The notes under the pieces: model-generated | Told to the model about the DNA's origin: nothing | Databases searched by the model: none | What the model saw: the letters and a program-made list of their open reading frames with translations, nothing else | Shown: in pieces, positions 28,476 to 40,200 of the stretch | Position numbering within the stretch: the stretch's first letter is position 1 | Layout of the letters: each line of letters starts with the position of its first letter | From: Pisolithus tinctorius | Taxonomy: Eukaryota; Basidiomycota; Agaricomycetes; Boletales; Pisolithaceae | Assembly: GCA_024663395.1 (NCBI GenBank) | Contig: JANFAH010000096.1 | Location: 90,545 to 154,544, forward strand | Length of the DNA stretch: 64,000 nucleotides | Reading direction: 5' to 3' | Made by a program: the position numbers and the translations under genes

Positions 28476-30172
28476 TTACTTCCAAGGGTCAAACAGAACC
28501 TTTCCACACTTCCCTTTGTCGAACTCTTCGTACATCCTCCCTGCTTCACTGAATCCCACAACCTTATCAACTAAACTCACTTCTCCTCCTATGTCTCCAA
28601 ATATATCTTGTCTGCGTACAAGCAGGTCCAGTGCCATCGGGAACATCGCCCGAACTGGACACCGGCCAAAATCGAGCGAGACGTTCTTGTCGTAAAGCTC
28701 TTGGCCAGTGAACGGAACCGTGGAATTGGAGTGCACCCCGACAGATGTAATGCAACCAAATGGCCTCACGAGTTCGTATGCAAGTGACAGCGCACTGTTG
28801 TTCCCAACAGCCTGTTATTGTCAGCCACAATGTGATCACTGCAACAGACTGCAAATGTCCTCACCTCCAAAACAACGCTGCAACCAACTCCGTTACTCCA
28901 CTCAGATACAATGTTCCTGCTGTCTTCGATGCTGGCGACTTGCAGGTAACCCCTCTCCTGTTCCTGGGATATTTTCGAATAGATCCTTGCAAGTTTGCTA
29001 CGTCTCGCTTCATTAAGGTCAATTGCGACTAGTTTGAAGTCCAAGCCTTTAGTGTAGAAAGTATCAAGGGCTGCGATGCAGGCACACTACAGAGTTCCCA
29101 ATCTCTACTGACCTCATGCATGAAGAACTCACCATTCCAACAGGCCCAAGCCCAATAACAGCGATCAACAAGACTGTATCATGTTGGCGCAATCCGTTTG
29201 GAGCCTGTGCGCCTTCCAGGGTAACAATGGTGGAACTGTGAGGATATGGCTGTGATGTCATCATCGGCAGACTCTTGGGGTGGTTCAAGGCCTGGAAGGC
29301 CGCAAACACACCAGTAGGAAGAATGTCACAAAGCATGAGCAGTGAGGAGTCCGCTAGTTTTGGGATAGAACGTCGCATCTCAAGTTCTTGACCCGCATAA
29401 GCAACTACGACTTCGCCCAGTCTGTATAGCGTCCCACCGGCCTTGGGGACGCGAACATACTGCGCCTGCCCTCCAGGAGTGCTTGGCGTTCCAAAGAGGC
29501 GACACTCCACACATCTAGAGGTGAAACCGAGGCGACAGAAGCTAAAATGTTGTATATCATCGTACGTCAGGTCAGCAGAAATGTTGTCATCTAACAACAC
29601 CTACTGGCATTCCCCACATGAGACTGTGAAGGGGGAGATGACCTTGTCGCCAACCTTGAGGGTAGAGTAGAGGGAAGGGCGATCGCGCGACGCCGGATGA
29701 AAACTCGAACCGAGCTCTATGACTTCCCCCACGAATTCGTGCCCGCAAACACAACTGATAAAGGACATCTGCTTTCTACGACGAAACTTAGGGGCTTCTT
29801 CGAATGACTTACGATTCTGTTAACCCCGCGGTCCCACGATAAATGTGCAGGTCACTCCCGCACAATCCAGCTAGCTGCTACAATGACAATCGTGGCGTCT
29901 GAACGGCCATGTCTTACTTACTTTGACTTTGACAATTGCATCATCTGGATGTTCGATCCTGTCGGTTTCAACGTGAATGATAGGTAAATGTGCTCGAAGA
30001 ATGGAAGGTGGGACCGGGGACTATATTTGAATAGGCTGCTGCCTAATGTCTACCCCCTGGGCTACCTCTATGTTTGAACCCAAACCTACCTCGGGAAAGC
30101 AACCTTTTCGACGCGAATGTCATACGCAGGGGGATACCAGAGAATAGCCAGCTGATCCACAGGGGAAGACAT
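28476..30172 (-). CDS. Zinc-containing alcohol/formaldehyde dehydrogenase-like oxidoreductase
   Basis: This is a medium-chain zinc dehydrogenase, closest in look to glutathione-independent formaldehyde dehydrogenases. The first exon starts MSSPVDQLAILWYPPAYDIR at 30172; a long intron is followed by IEHPDDAIVKVK, then LAGLCGSDLHIYRG with the catalytic-zinc cysteine, CGHEFVGEVIELGS with the GHE motif, KVGDKVISPFTVSCGEC, and further cysteines in FSFCRLGFTSRCVECRLFG that may bind the structural zinc. The nucleotide-binding domain has AVIGLGPVGM and FKLVAIDLNEARRSK. The end is SEAGRMYEEFDKGKCGKVLF then DPWK, with the stop at 28476. About 430 residues. The substrate is not clear from sequence alone. 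It is transcribed in the same direction as SMC3. Confidence 0.87.
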
Positions 30173-30433
30173 CTTCAGGGGACTTGTGTGTCGTCAGAAC
30201 CTAATTATGACGTGTGAGTTAGGGTGCGCACGGCTGACACTCGGTCGTCGTCGGTCACTGGGAGACTCCGAAGGCAACCAGATTGAAGACCAAAACGGCT
30301 AGAGCCGAGACTACTTGGAACTTACAAAACAGACCCCAGGTTCATAAACAAATTCATGCGACCACAACGAAATCCGCGTGTACTATTATACAATGCATTC
30401 TATCTCGTCTACCCAATATAATCATGCAGGCCG

Positions 30434-33400
30434 TCAACGCTGTATGTCGACATTGGCAACTTTAGCCAAAAATCGTTCGACAACTGACTTCCCGCGGCGG
30501 AGATTAGCCAGAGAAATACGTTCGTTGGGCAGATGGGCTCGGTCCTATGTTAATGCAGAATCATTAACACTCCTTCCCACCAACTAAGCAGTAAAGATGT
30601 TACCATGCTTTGACCCAGAGGAAGGTGAAGCGCTCGACAACCGAACTCTTTCTCTAGGTTGGGTATAGAGGGTATAGACTACCATCATATCGTCAGAAGC
30701 AACTCGTTCGAAAAAACTAAGAACTTACCCCGCCTTCCCTTATTCGAAGTGGTTGCACTCCCCACTCTTCGTGAACAGCAGACTCAAGTGCATTGAACCA
30801 CGGACCATCCAAGTCCCCAAGCCACCAGTCGGCTGTTCGCTCAATGATAACCTGTTTGGACGTTAGCGATGCCATCCGTCTTCGACAGGATGGAAGCCCA
30901 ACCGATAACGCATTGGGAGAATTGAAAGAATTGAAAGAGGCTTGTAGATGCGACACGACGGATCGCGATACACTCTCTAAGTCCTGATCGGGCACGATAC
31001 GTAGCGAAACTTGGGCTGTAACCGTGCCGGGAATGACAGTGGAGTCTGTATATGTGCGTCACTCAGTGCCAAGTGTCGAAACGAATGAAAACTTACTTCC
31101 AGGTCCTGATACGGCAAGGTTATGGACGGTAAGGGACGGTTCTCGCCACCTTGATGATAGGACAGAGCCCGGGCTTCTTGTCACCTGAGACAAGAGTGTG
31201 TATAGCTGCTTTTCGTCTTCCGTCTGTTGTCTAACACTTTCATCTAAGGTTCTGATGAGTCTCGGCCGGGTATATGAATAGGACATCCAATACGAACAAA
31301 ACCCGGGGATAGCTACTTTCCTCTGACTATCTGTTAGTGTTGAAAGCAAACGAATCCTGCAAACAAGGTGAGAAGGCGGCGTGCATAGGTGATTTATGGC
31401 ATACATGTCTAACATCGGTTCAACTACCGCACCACCTTCAATTCCAGAATGCTGGTCCGGAGCTCCACTTGAGATCTGCAAACTCGGGTTCACAGTAAGA
31501 AATGCCGTGCCACGTAAGTACGCACCGCAAGGGTTGCGTGCACGACGCCTCGTAAGCCGTAAGTAATACATGGTGGATACTCAGTTATCCACGTAGAATT
31601 GCTATCAAATGTAAAGTCAGGGACAAGTACGGAGGAATGATTCACACCTTAAAAGGATTGCGTCGATGCTTCCTATCTGCGCCTGCTGAGAATAAGTGGC
31701 AGTGCAGCGGGGAAGAGAGTGAGGGAAAACCTTGTGTTTTCGTACGGTATCCATGAAGCCGGTGCTTCCTACTTCCTCCTCTCCTTCGATCAAGAAGATA
31801 AGATCCACGCCAAGGGCTCGCCTTCTGAGAAGCTCGGCAGCTGCACAAGCGATAGCGATTATTGGCCCCTTGTTGTCCGTTACGCCGCGCCCATACAAGT
31901 ATCCATTACGGCCAAGGACTGTGAAAGGATCGGAATTCCAGCCATCCCTCGGTGCTGAGACAACATCGTAATGCCTGAGAAACTTCGAGTGTAAGTGATG
32001 AGTTCTTAAGGAATCTTCCTCGGTGTTTATTCACCCATAGAAGAGTATCCTGGGTTTGGGTTGCTCTCCTTGAGTACCCTGAAAAGTTGCCAAAACAACA
32101 GGATTCCCCATTTCGCAAGTGGGTAGCTGCGGAGGATAATGTCACTATTCGACGTTACATCACTAGAATATTGCTCACAAGTGTAGACTCTGCCCCAAGT
32201 TGATGAAGACACTTTTTGAGCCACATGGCAGCTTGCCGACAATCTTCGTGGTGCAGCGGGTCCGAGCTCACGCTCGGAATAGAGACGAATGTAGACAGCG
32301 CATAAGTCAGGACATCTGTCGCCAGCATGATATTAGAAAAATGATGTCGAACCATACATACCATGGTCATCATCGCCGTTCAGGTCCACAATGGAATGAT
32401 CAATAAACTTTTCACTGTCGCTGGCTTCCAGAGGTACTGCTATGTCCCAAATCTGACTAACGTTGGCACAGTTGACATTAAATGAGACGACGTACTTTGA
32501 CGAACCCATCGTTTGCCCCAGTCACCAGCACAAAGCCATTCGCTTCGGTGGACTGAGTAATAACAGACGAGAGCACAATCCCGTCGTGTGCTTTCCAAGT
32601 TGACGTGCAATTAAAGGAAGGAGACCAGCGCTGCGTCATCATTGGCGACGATGACCAAATTCAGTCCGGAATCGGACTGACCTGAACTTGACCGTTTGCA
32701 GAACAGGTGAACAAGTCTGAATGTATCATCGACAAGGACAGGATATCGACATTCTGGCAAAGAATAAACCTTGTCTACTGAGCCACACAATAATGACTCT
32801 TACCTCCTGCACTATAATCGTGCGCACAAGTGTCTTGGTTTCCAGGTCGAAAACCTTGACATAACCATCCTGACAACCAGCGAAGACGGTGTCACTTCTG
32901 GCTGCAAGTGATAGTACGGCACCATGAGAGCATTCGAAGGTGTGAAGAAGTTTCGGTCCGGATGACATGCAGTTCCACAGCTACAGGCAAAGAGGATCGG
33001 CAAGAACTGCAAACGGCATTAAAATAACACACCTTAACAGTCTCGTCCCCGCTACCTGTCAAAAGTTGTTGACACCTGCCAGACGGTGAAAGAGGATCAT
33101 CGGAGCCTGCTCTAGAAGACGGTACGATTGCCATGCAGTAGACATAACCATAGTGTGCAGAGTCTATGACGTTCGATGCTGGGATATCAAAAGCGGAGGC
33201 AGTGTTCATGCCCTTCTCCGACGAGGGAGGCGAGAACGACGGCCAAAATTGTTGGCAAAGAGGTCAGCAGGCTTGTGCGTGTACTGAGGATAGCTGTCAA
33301 AGAACTTGTGAACCTTGCGTGAGGGTGTCGACACGCCAGAGCTAGTCTCCTTAATTCGCTGACCGATTTGATCCTCGGAAAATCCGAACCACTGAAGTGA

Positions 33401-34390
33401 GGTGTTTTGGCAACCGATGTATATGGTTTGCAGACTGGGATTCCATGCCAGCGAAAAGAGATCACCTGCCCCTGTTTCTAGGTATGGATACAGGACGTAG
33501 ATCTGTTCGAAACTCGCAGTGGACCATATCTGATGAATTCTTAGACTCTGAAACAATGGTGCCAATGCATACCGCGCACCCTAACTGTACTGTCACCTGC
33601 AACTGGCGATGAAAGTCGGTCATGTTTGAAAGACGAACAGCCTACCCGAAGCGCTAAACAACCACCGCTTCTCTTCTGCAAGCTCTAAAGCGAGTATGCT
33701 ACCCGTATGACCCCGTAGACTTGTCTTGAGGGTGCAAGTTTGCTTTGACCAGACCTACAACACTGAGTACGCGTGGGACATTCGGTAGCACTCGCTAGCA
33801 ACCTACAGATATATCTTGGCATTGTCCCCCAGCATATATGTGCTCGGTATCAGCCATCAAACTGAGGACAGACCTGTTCTCATCTCCCAACGAATGAACA
33901 AGAAGTGGCGACGGCAGCGACGGTATGGGTTTGCTGACAGAGGCTGCAGAGTCGAACATAAGAGAAAAACACCAGCTCTCTGGGCACATTTCGGGACATA
34001 CGAGGAGGAATGGTAGCAGTAGGTGTTCCAGAGCTTACCCTTTTGTATGTATTCATTCCTTGTAAATGGCCCGAGGAAGCGTGGATGGCACCAATCGGGT
34101 GAACAGTACCAGTAGTAAAAACGCGCGAATGAGATAATTACAACGGCTGATACTTGCTGGCGGTCCGGGGTAAATTTGTGCAAAAGCTGCTGGGTCAAGA
34201 GTAAGTTTGGAGTAAGTACTATGGCGTAATCCGAAGTTTCAGATATACTGGGACCTCCAATGTCGAAGCAGGTGTCTTGGCGCGGGCTCGGACTGTTCGC
34301 TTGAACCTTCCACCGATCGATGGTTGCGGTCACTGTGTAACTTGAAGTACCACCGACGGCCTTGACCGGGCGCGTGGCAGATTGCGACAT
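30434..34390 (-). CDS. DUG2: DUG2: WD40-M20 peptidase of the glutathione-degrading complex
   Basis: Dug2 fuses WD40 repeats to an M20 metallopeptidase domain and works with Dug3 in cytosolic breakdown of glutathione. WD40 blades: HSLGDENRSVLSLMADTEHI, YAGGQCQDIS, RGHTGSILALELAEEKRWLF, GAGDLFSLAWNPSLQTIYIG, QQLLTGSGDETVKV and FAGCQDGYVKVFDLETKTLV. Then TYALSTFVSIPSVSSDPLHH, RILFYG joined across an intron to HYDVVSAPRDGWNSDPF (metal His), YGRGVTDNKGPIIA (metal Asp), LIEGEEEVGS (catalytic Glu), DQHSGIEGGAVVEPMLDM and ADWWLGDLDGPWFNALESA. The last exon is HLPNERISLANLRRGKS and ends VANVDIQR, TGA 30434-30436. A missing G near 33211 breaks the WD40 part. The start at 34390 is uncertain; the first 100 residues are not family-like. 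It is divergent from RPAP3. Confidence 0.88.
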
Positions 34391-34427
34391 CGATTTGAAC
34401 TCGTTGGCTTGAAACCATCACACAAAA

Positions 34428-35710
34428 TGGTGTCAGAAACAGCGAAGTTGGCGAAAGAAAAGGTATTCTAATCCATTCCCAGGAGACTTTCCAAGGCATG
34501 CATCTCATTGGCCTCTCCAGGGTAACGGGGCCTTTAAGGCTGGTGACTATCCCACTGCAATAGGCCATTATACCACCGCCATCCTTGCAGATGGAAATGA
34601 TCCAACCTTCTACCTCAACCGTGCTGCCGCATATCTGAAACTAGGCAAGTACGTTCTTGCGTTTCTTCTACATATTTTGCCGCGACTGATCGTCTCTGCC
34701 CTCCTAGAAACGAAGATGCTGAAAGAGATAGCACGAAAGTCCTCGCGTTAAGCCCAAATAATGTAAAGGCACTCTTCAGAAGAGGACAGGCCAGACGATC
34801 TTTGAGCAACTTCGACGATGCTCGCCAAGGTGAGGATCTCACGCACTGGACGCTCGAGGGGTAAAATCATTCTTCAGACTTCAACGAGGCCCTTAGGCTG
34901 GAGCCCTCAAACATGTCCATAAAGAACGAACTTGCCGAGCTAGAGGAGGAAACACGAGAGAGACAAGGCAAGCCGGTGGTAAGAAGTTATTCGTATCCTT
35001 GTACGTGGATTCAAACGAATTCTCTAAGCCGAGACGCCGTCGAGTACCGATCGAAATTATTGAGCCAGAGGCAGATAAGTCGCCGGTGGCGAAGGATGAG
35101 CCTTTGCTACAGCCAGTGTCATCCAGGGATCTGAAGCCTGAGACCAAGCGAGAAACCAGAGAGCAGTTACCTCCTAAGCCCCAAACATTTGCAGACGCAA
35201 AACAAGCTCGGGAATCCAAGGGTACTCGAGTCGGTGGTGGCATATTCCGACCATCCGGAAATCACACTATCGTTACGAGAACAACGAACGAGGCCTCTCA
35301 CGAGCCAAGGTCAGGCAAGGCAAATACCACGCCCGTACAGTCCCCGACGACACTTTTTGATTTTACTAAATCATGGAACTCTTTGGAAACTGACGAGGCT
35401 CGGTGGAAGCTCATGTGTGTAAGTGACAAGCTTCAGACGAGATTCCGGGATCACAGACTTTTTGGCTGTACTTTAGACGATCCCTCCGTCCTCTCTTCCT
35501 GCACTGTTCCAGGCATCCCTGGAACCTGATTTACTTAAATCGATCCTGCATACTTTCCAGGCGGTCTGCAATCCGTCTACCAGTAGCGTCATACGGGATT
35601 ACCTGACAGCCCTCATGAGAGTTCAAAGGTTTGGGACAGTGATGTTATTCATGGACAGACAGGAGCGACAACGTCTGGAATCACTTCGCCAGGAGGTGGA
35701 ATCGTTGTGA
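34428..35710 (+). CDS. RPAP3: RNA polymerase II-associated protein 3 (RPAP3), TPR co-chaperone
   Basis: RPAP3 is the TPR subunit of the R2TP complex, linking Hsp90 and Rvb1/2 to assembly of RNA polymerases and snoRNPs. The first exon is MVSETAKLAKEK (34428-34463). After the first intron come TPR helices GNGAFKAGDYPTAIGHYTTA, LNRAAAYLKLGK, NEDAERDSTKVLALSPNNVK and LFRRGQARRSLSNFDDA, then NEALRLEPSN. A disordered Arg/Pro-rich middle follows, then the RPAP3 C-terminal domain: TLFDFTKSWNSLETDEARWK, SLEPDLLKSILHTFQAV and LMRVQRFGTVMLFMDRQERQ, ending VESL with TGA 35708-35710. Only one TPR block is present, whereas animal RPAP3 has two; shorter fungal versions are known. About 350 residues. IWR1, another RNA polymerase assembly factor, lies 22 kb away. 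Confidence 0.88.
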
Positions 35711-35889
35711 TCGGATGAAGCAAAATATGTGTTCATTTGCGGTTTTATCATGGTACTTCAGGCGGATGACGTAGCACTGTGGTTTGTTTGCTTCCGCTCT
35801 CTCGAGACACCGGGACTCCTGTCATTCGTCCATATATTTAGAGCCTGATCATGATGTGGCAACTGGCTGAAGTCCGGGTAAATTAATGG

Positions 35890-37126
35890 ATGCCACCGGA
35901 GCACTTCCAGAGAATGTACCGTCAGTCAAGTGTCTCCACTGAGTCTGAGGATGCAGCCAATGAAGCGATGACTCCTACACCAGTTCATGATCAAGGCCAG
36001 AATTCAGTCGTCGATCCGGTGCTCGAGGCCTTCAAAGTCAAGCTTGCCAGTGATGGTCTGTACCAGCCTCCATCGCACCACTGCACACAGGCATCCCATG
36101 ATGACACGACACTCATGTGCGTCTTCCCCTCAACCGTAGACGATTGCATAGTAGCATGACTAAAAGGTTGACTCTTACCTCTTTCCCCTCACAAGGCGCT
36201 TTCTGCGGGCACGTCAATATGATTTAGCCAGCGCACAGAAACAGTTCGCCGACACAGAAGCCTGGAGGAAACGACACGACGTCGATAATCTCTACAAGGA
36301 TTTTAATGCTGACGAGATGGAATCAGCAAGAAGGTTCTATCCTCGTTGGACTGGTCGAAGGGACAAGGTAGTTCCTGGCCTACAATCCTGTCATGTCGCA
36401 ACACAACCAAGTTAATCTGTGTTCTTTTTCTCAGCGCGGACTTCCGGTATACGTCTTTCGATTAGCATCTCTAGACAGCTCTCTGCGCAAAGAACTAGAT
36501 GCCCTTTCCTCTGAACGACGTTATCAGCGTATGTATGTCACGAAATCATGTGTGGCGGTCAATCGAATCACCTAACACAATCAAGCATCGTCTTGCATGA
36601 GATGATGACGCGCTTTTCCCTCCCGCTGTGTAACCATTTGCCTCATGAACCACCCACACCCGTATCCTCTGTCACAACCATCGTAGACTTAGAAAATGTC
36701 TCACTCTCTGCGATGTGGGCACTGCGAAGCCATCTACAGCAAGCGTCTACCATGGGTACAGCGCATTATCCCGAAACACTGGATACCACAGTTATCGTTA
36801 ATTCTCCTGCGTTCTTCCCCACGGTGTGGAGTTGGATCAAGGTACCGTACCACCGTTTTCTGTATCCAACAACACTAAAGAGGCGTCCTCAGGGTTGGTT
36901 TGATGAAGGGACCCGACGAAAGATTCATGTACTGGGCAAAAACCCAGGTGACTTTCTTCGTCAGTTAATCGCCACCGAGGACCTACCGGCAGTCTATGGA
37001 GGTGAATTGCCATGGGTCTTCGAGGATGAACCGTGCTTAGACAGTGAGTCTCTGAGGGTAGTTAAAGTGATGCCCAAGGGACCGGCTGCATTTGTGGAAG
37101 GACAAGGAGTCGTTACATTGGCATAA
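35890..37126 (+). CDS. CRAL-TRIO (Sec14-like) phosphatidylinositol transfer protein
   Basis: Sec14-like proteins bind and exchange phosphatidylinositol and other lipids between membranes. The start MPPEHFQRMYRQSSVS is followed by the CRAL-TRIO N-terminal helices (TLM joined across an intron to RFLRARQYDLASAQKQF, EAWRKRHDVDNLYKDF), then FYPRWTGRRDK and after an intron GLPVYVFRLASLDSS. The lipid-binding core has TIVDLENVSLSAMWALR, YPETLDTTVIVNSPAFFPTV and WSWIK, then GWFDEGTRRKIHVLGKNPG and LPAVYGGELPWVFEDEPC. The stop is at 37126. Five exons, about 330 residues, all frames consistent. It ends only 118 nt from the 3' end of Scc2, so their 3' UTRs probably overlap. Ligand unknown. Confidence 0.9.
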
Positions 37127-37244
37127 GGAGTGCAGTTTATTACAGGACTAGCGACAGGGTGATATACAGTATCTTAACAATGGGGAGAAATAAAGATATG
37201 CAGGTGACAGGCAAGTCGTCAAGCGAGGCATCAGTGCATGTACG

Positions 37245-40200
37245 TTAATCTAGAGCATCTTCTGGTTCCGGGGCTACTCCATCTTCGTTCCAAACATGGA
37301 GGAACTGCGCACGAAATGTTAGCAACACGATAAGGAGAAACTGGGGGGAATATATACAGTTGTTCTATGTTTCACCAGGTCTTCTGGGAGTATGAGAGGC
37401 ATTGTTGCGAATGGCAGCCGATCCCAGGATATAGGGTTTGGATGACGTTTGGTAGCTGGTTTGTCGCCAACCGCGCTCTTCTTGCCAGGAACAAATTTGC
37501 TACATTTTCTATGACGGGAAGAAAACGTTGGTGGCTATAGGAAAAGTAGTGGACGTAACTTACTCTTCCGATAATCCGTACAACGTTTTCAGGTATGTCT
37601 TGAGTAGCATGACCACGCCGATGATCACAGATGTTCTCATTATATCAACATCAAGGTCAGGAGCAGACAGTGGCATGAGCTGCCAAAATAAGACATGTGA
37701 TTCGTTGTCTACGATGCATTGAGGTGAAGTGTACGTACCGCCATGCCGTCAGGAAGAGACTGAGGCTGAGGCTCATGCAATTGAGTGAGGAGGTGCGACG
37801 GAGAGACGACATCAATGATCTGCATCCCAGACGTCGATAGGATGGATGTAAGATGTCTGATGACTGTCAGTACTTCTTCCTGGGTCTTGTAGTCCAGGGT
37901 AGCAAAATTTTCGGCCATGTACCGGACAAAGTCGATGTCATTCTTGTATCCGTGTTCGGTAAGACAAGATGTGAGGGGTATGCCATGATTGTACTAACCT
38001 GCGTTGACTTCAAAGATGGAGGAATGTCGAAAGACTTCACCAGAGCCTTGATGAAATCTTGCCGAGGCGTCCTCTTCTCTCGGACTAACGAATACCATCG
38101 CTGTAGCAGTGCGGTCGGCTCTGGTTGCATGCGGTAGCCTCCATGAAATGGAAAAGAAAAAATGAACTTGCGAATGGTGCGCATGTATAAGAAACACACC
38201 TTGCACACTGTTTGGTGATATTGTTCTCTGATACTCGAATGACCGCCTTGCACTGACGATGAACCGAGCATTCAGCAGAGACATGTGCTTGCTATACAGG
38301 ATGGCATGCAAATTACTCGCACGGACACTGGTACCGATGACAGGACTTGTCTCCAGCGCAACGATAACGGGGATCGACTAAGGATGGTTCCACGTCAGGA
38401 GTAAGAATAACAATCAAGGATACAGACCTGTAATGGGTGAGCTAAACCTTGTTTCACGGTAAAGCTCAGAATCTCCATGGCCGCAGCTTGTATCTGAGGA
38501 TTTGGGGATAAAGCTGCGTCGAGAATATGGGTAAGATATCGCTGCACGACTGCAGAACTGACGCTGCGAAATCACTTAGAATATACATGGGAAAAATGAG
38601 TGTCGGACACCTACCCCGAATCAGCGAAGTCGTCCGTGTTTCCGACGAGATGTGCCATATCCACGCCGCCATCGGTTTTGCCTTGACTGGACCCTATAAA
38701 TAATGGTGAGAACAGCAAACCCGCATCAAGAAAGAGAATCAACCTTTTTGTTGTTCGGTATGCTTTGCGGCCTCCGAAACCAAGAAGTCCTGCAAGATTC
38801 TGAGCAAACGACCACGACTTTCTTCATCGGGAGAGGCAAAGATAGCGTCCATAATCCCTGCCGATTGATCCAACGTCATTAACGTTGGTCGAGCGCGGAA
38901 CAGGAAACCTGGAAATTAGTGAGCAGACTGGTTTCGGCACATATGTGTAAGAGATACCCAGGCACTGCAGAATGCGCCCTTTGAGACCTGAATCAGTATA
39001 TTTTGCATAGAGTGCTAGAAGGCTATTGTAGATGTGCTCTACGGTGGGTCCCTAGTGTGTACCGATCAGACAGGTGTCTTCAACAAGTGTGCATTACTCA
39101 CCTCTGAGACGCTGTTTAAGTCCGATGCAAATTCTATGACGCAATTAGACCTAGATTGCGCACAGCTAATGTCGAAACTGACCGGTCCGCTCCGCACGAA
39201 GTTTATCGAAGTCACAGTGCTCTCCTAACAGGGCCACAATGAAGATAAGGATCGATAAAGTCCTTGTCTCAACTGGAGTCATTGCTTCAGTTTTGCGTGA
39301 AATGGCCTGCTGCAATCGGGCTGCAGATGGATTTGAATTTCAGGAATGTACTTCAATGAGAAAGCCAAACCATTGCAAGACTTCAGGAGTGCAACCAGTC
39401 GATGAAAATCATGTGTGAGATGTTGCACAGACCCGCACATGCAAGCAACGCTTTCCTGTAGACACTGTCCGGAAAATTACAGGGTCGTTGACAGTGAGAT
39501 GGTATAGACGCACCACTACCCCCGACGCTGGATGGCTTGACGATCATAGGTTGGAGGACTAGTTGCAGGTCTTGGCCAAACTTTATCGCTGTTTTGGGCA
39601 TGTGGGGGATGGATATACGGAATACCCTCAGTAAATAGTCGGAAACGACGAGCTCGTCAGTCTGCAGTACGTGTAACTATCCAGAACGGAGATGTTGACA
39701 TTAAGAGTGGCGTACCGAGGTCGGATTTTTCAGATATGGAAGTAGCGTCGACGCATTGCTTCCAGACAGAACGGAGGGGTGAGCTGTGGAAAAGAGGTAC
39801 AGAGTCCTGACGCATGATTGTACGGTCTGGGGAGGTAGAATCAGTCGCACAAATGTTGGCATTGGGGAAACATCACTTACGAAACCTGGCAGATCGGAAG
39901 CATCCACAAGACCGTCAATTAGCGCCTCGCAAATTTCAGAATACTTTGCGTGCATCAGTGGTAACTCGTTTGGAGTTTGATTCGCAATGATCTTGTGCAA
40001 CACATCCTCGAGAGGCGACTGCCTGTCCTTGAAGAAAGCCGATACACCCATAATCACGGACACTTTGCCCAGCAATGCCGCCTTATCTTGTAGCTGAGTA
40101 GGGGTGGAGTGCAGTCTTGATTTAGAGGGGACAACCTGTGGAATCGAATTTTGAAACCAAAGCTCCTCTATGGTTTTGATGGCAAGATCCTTCACGGTGT

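Noticed and set aside
34428..35710. TPR gene as Sti1/Hop
   Set aside because: Only one TPR block and the distinct RPAP3 C-terminal domain (FDFTKSWN...) are present; no DP domains.
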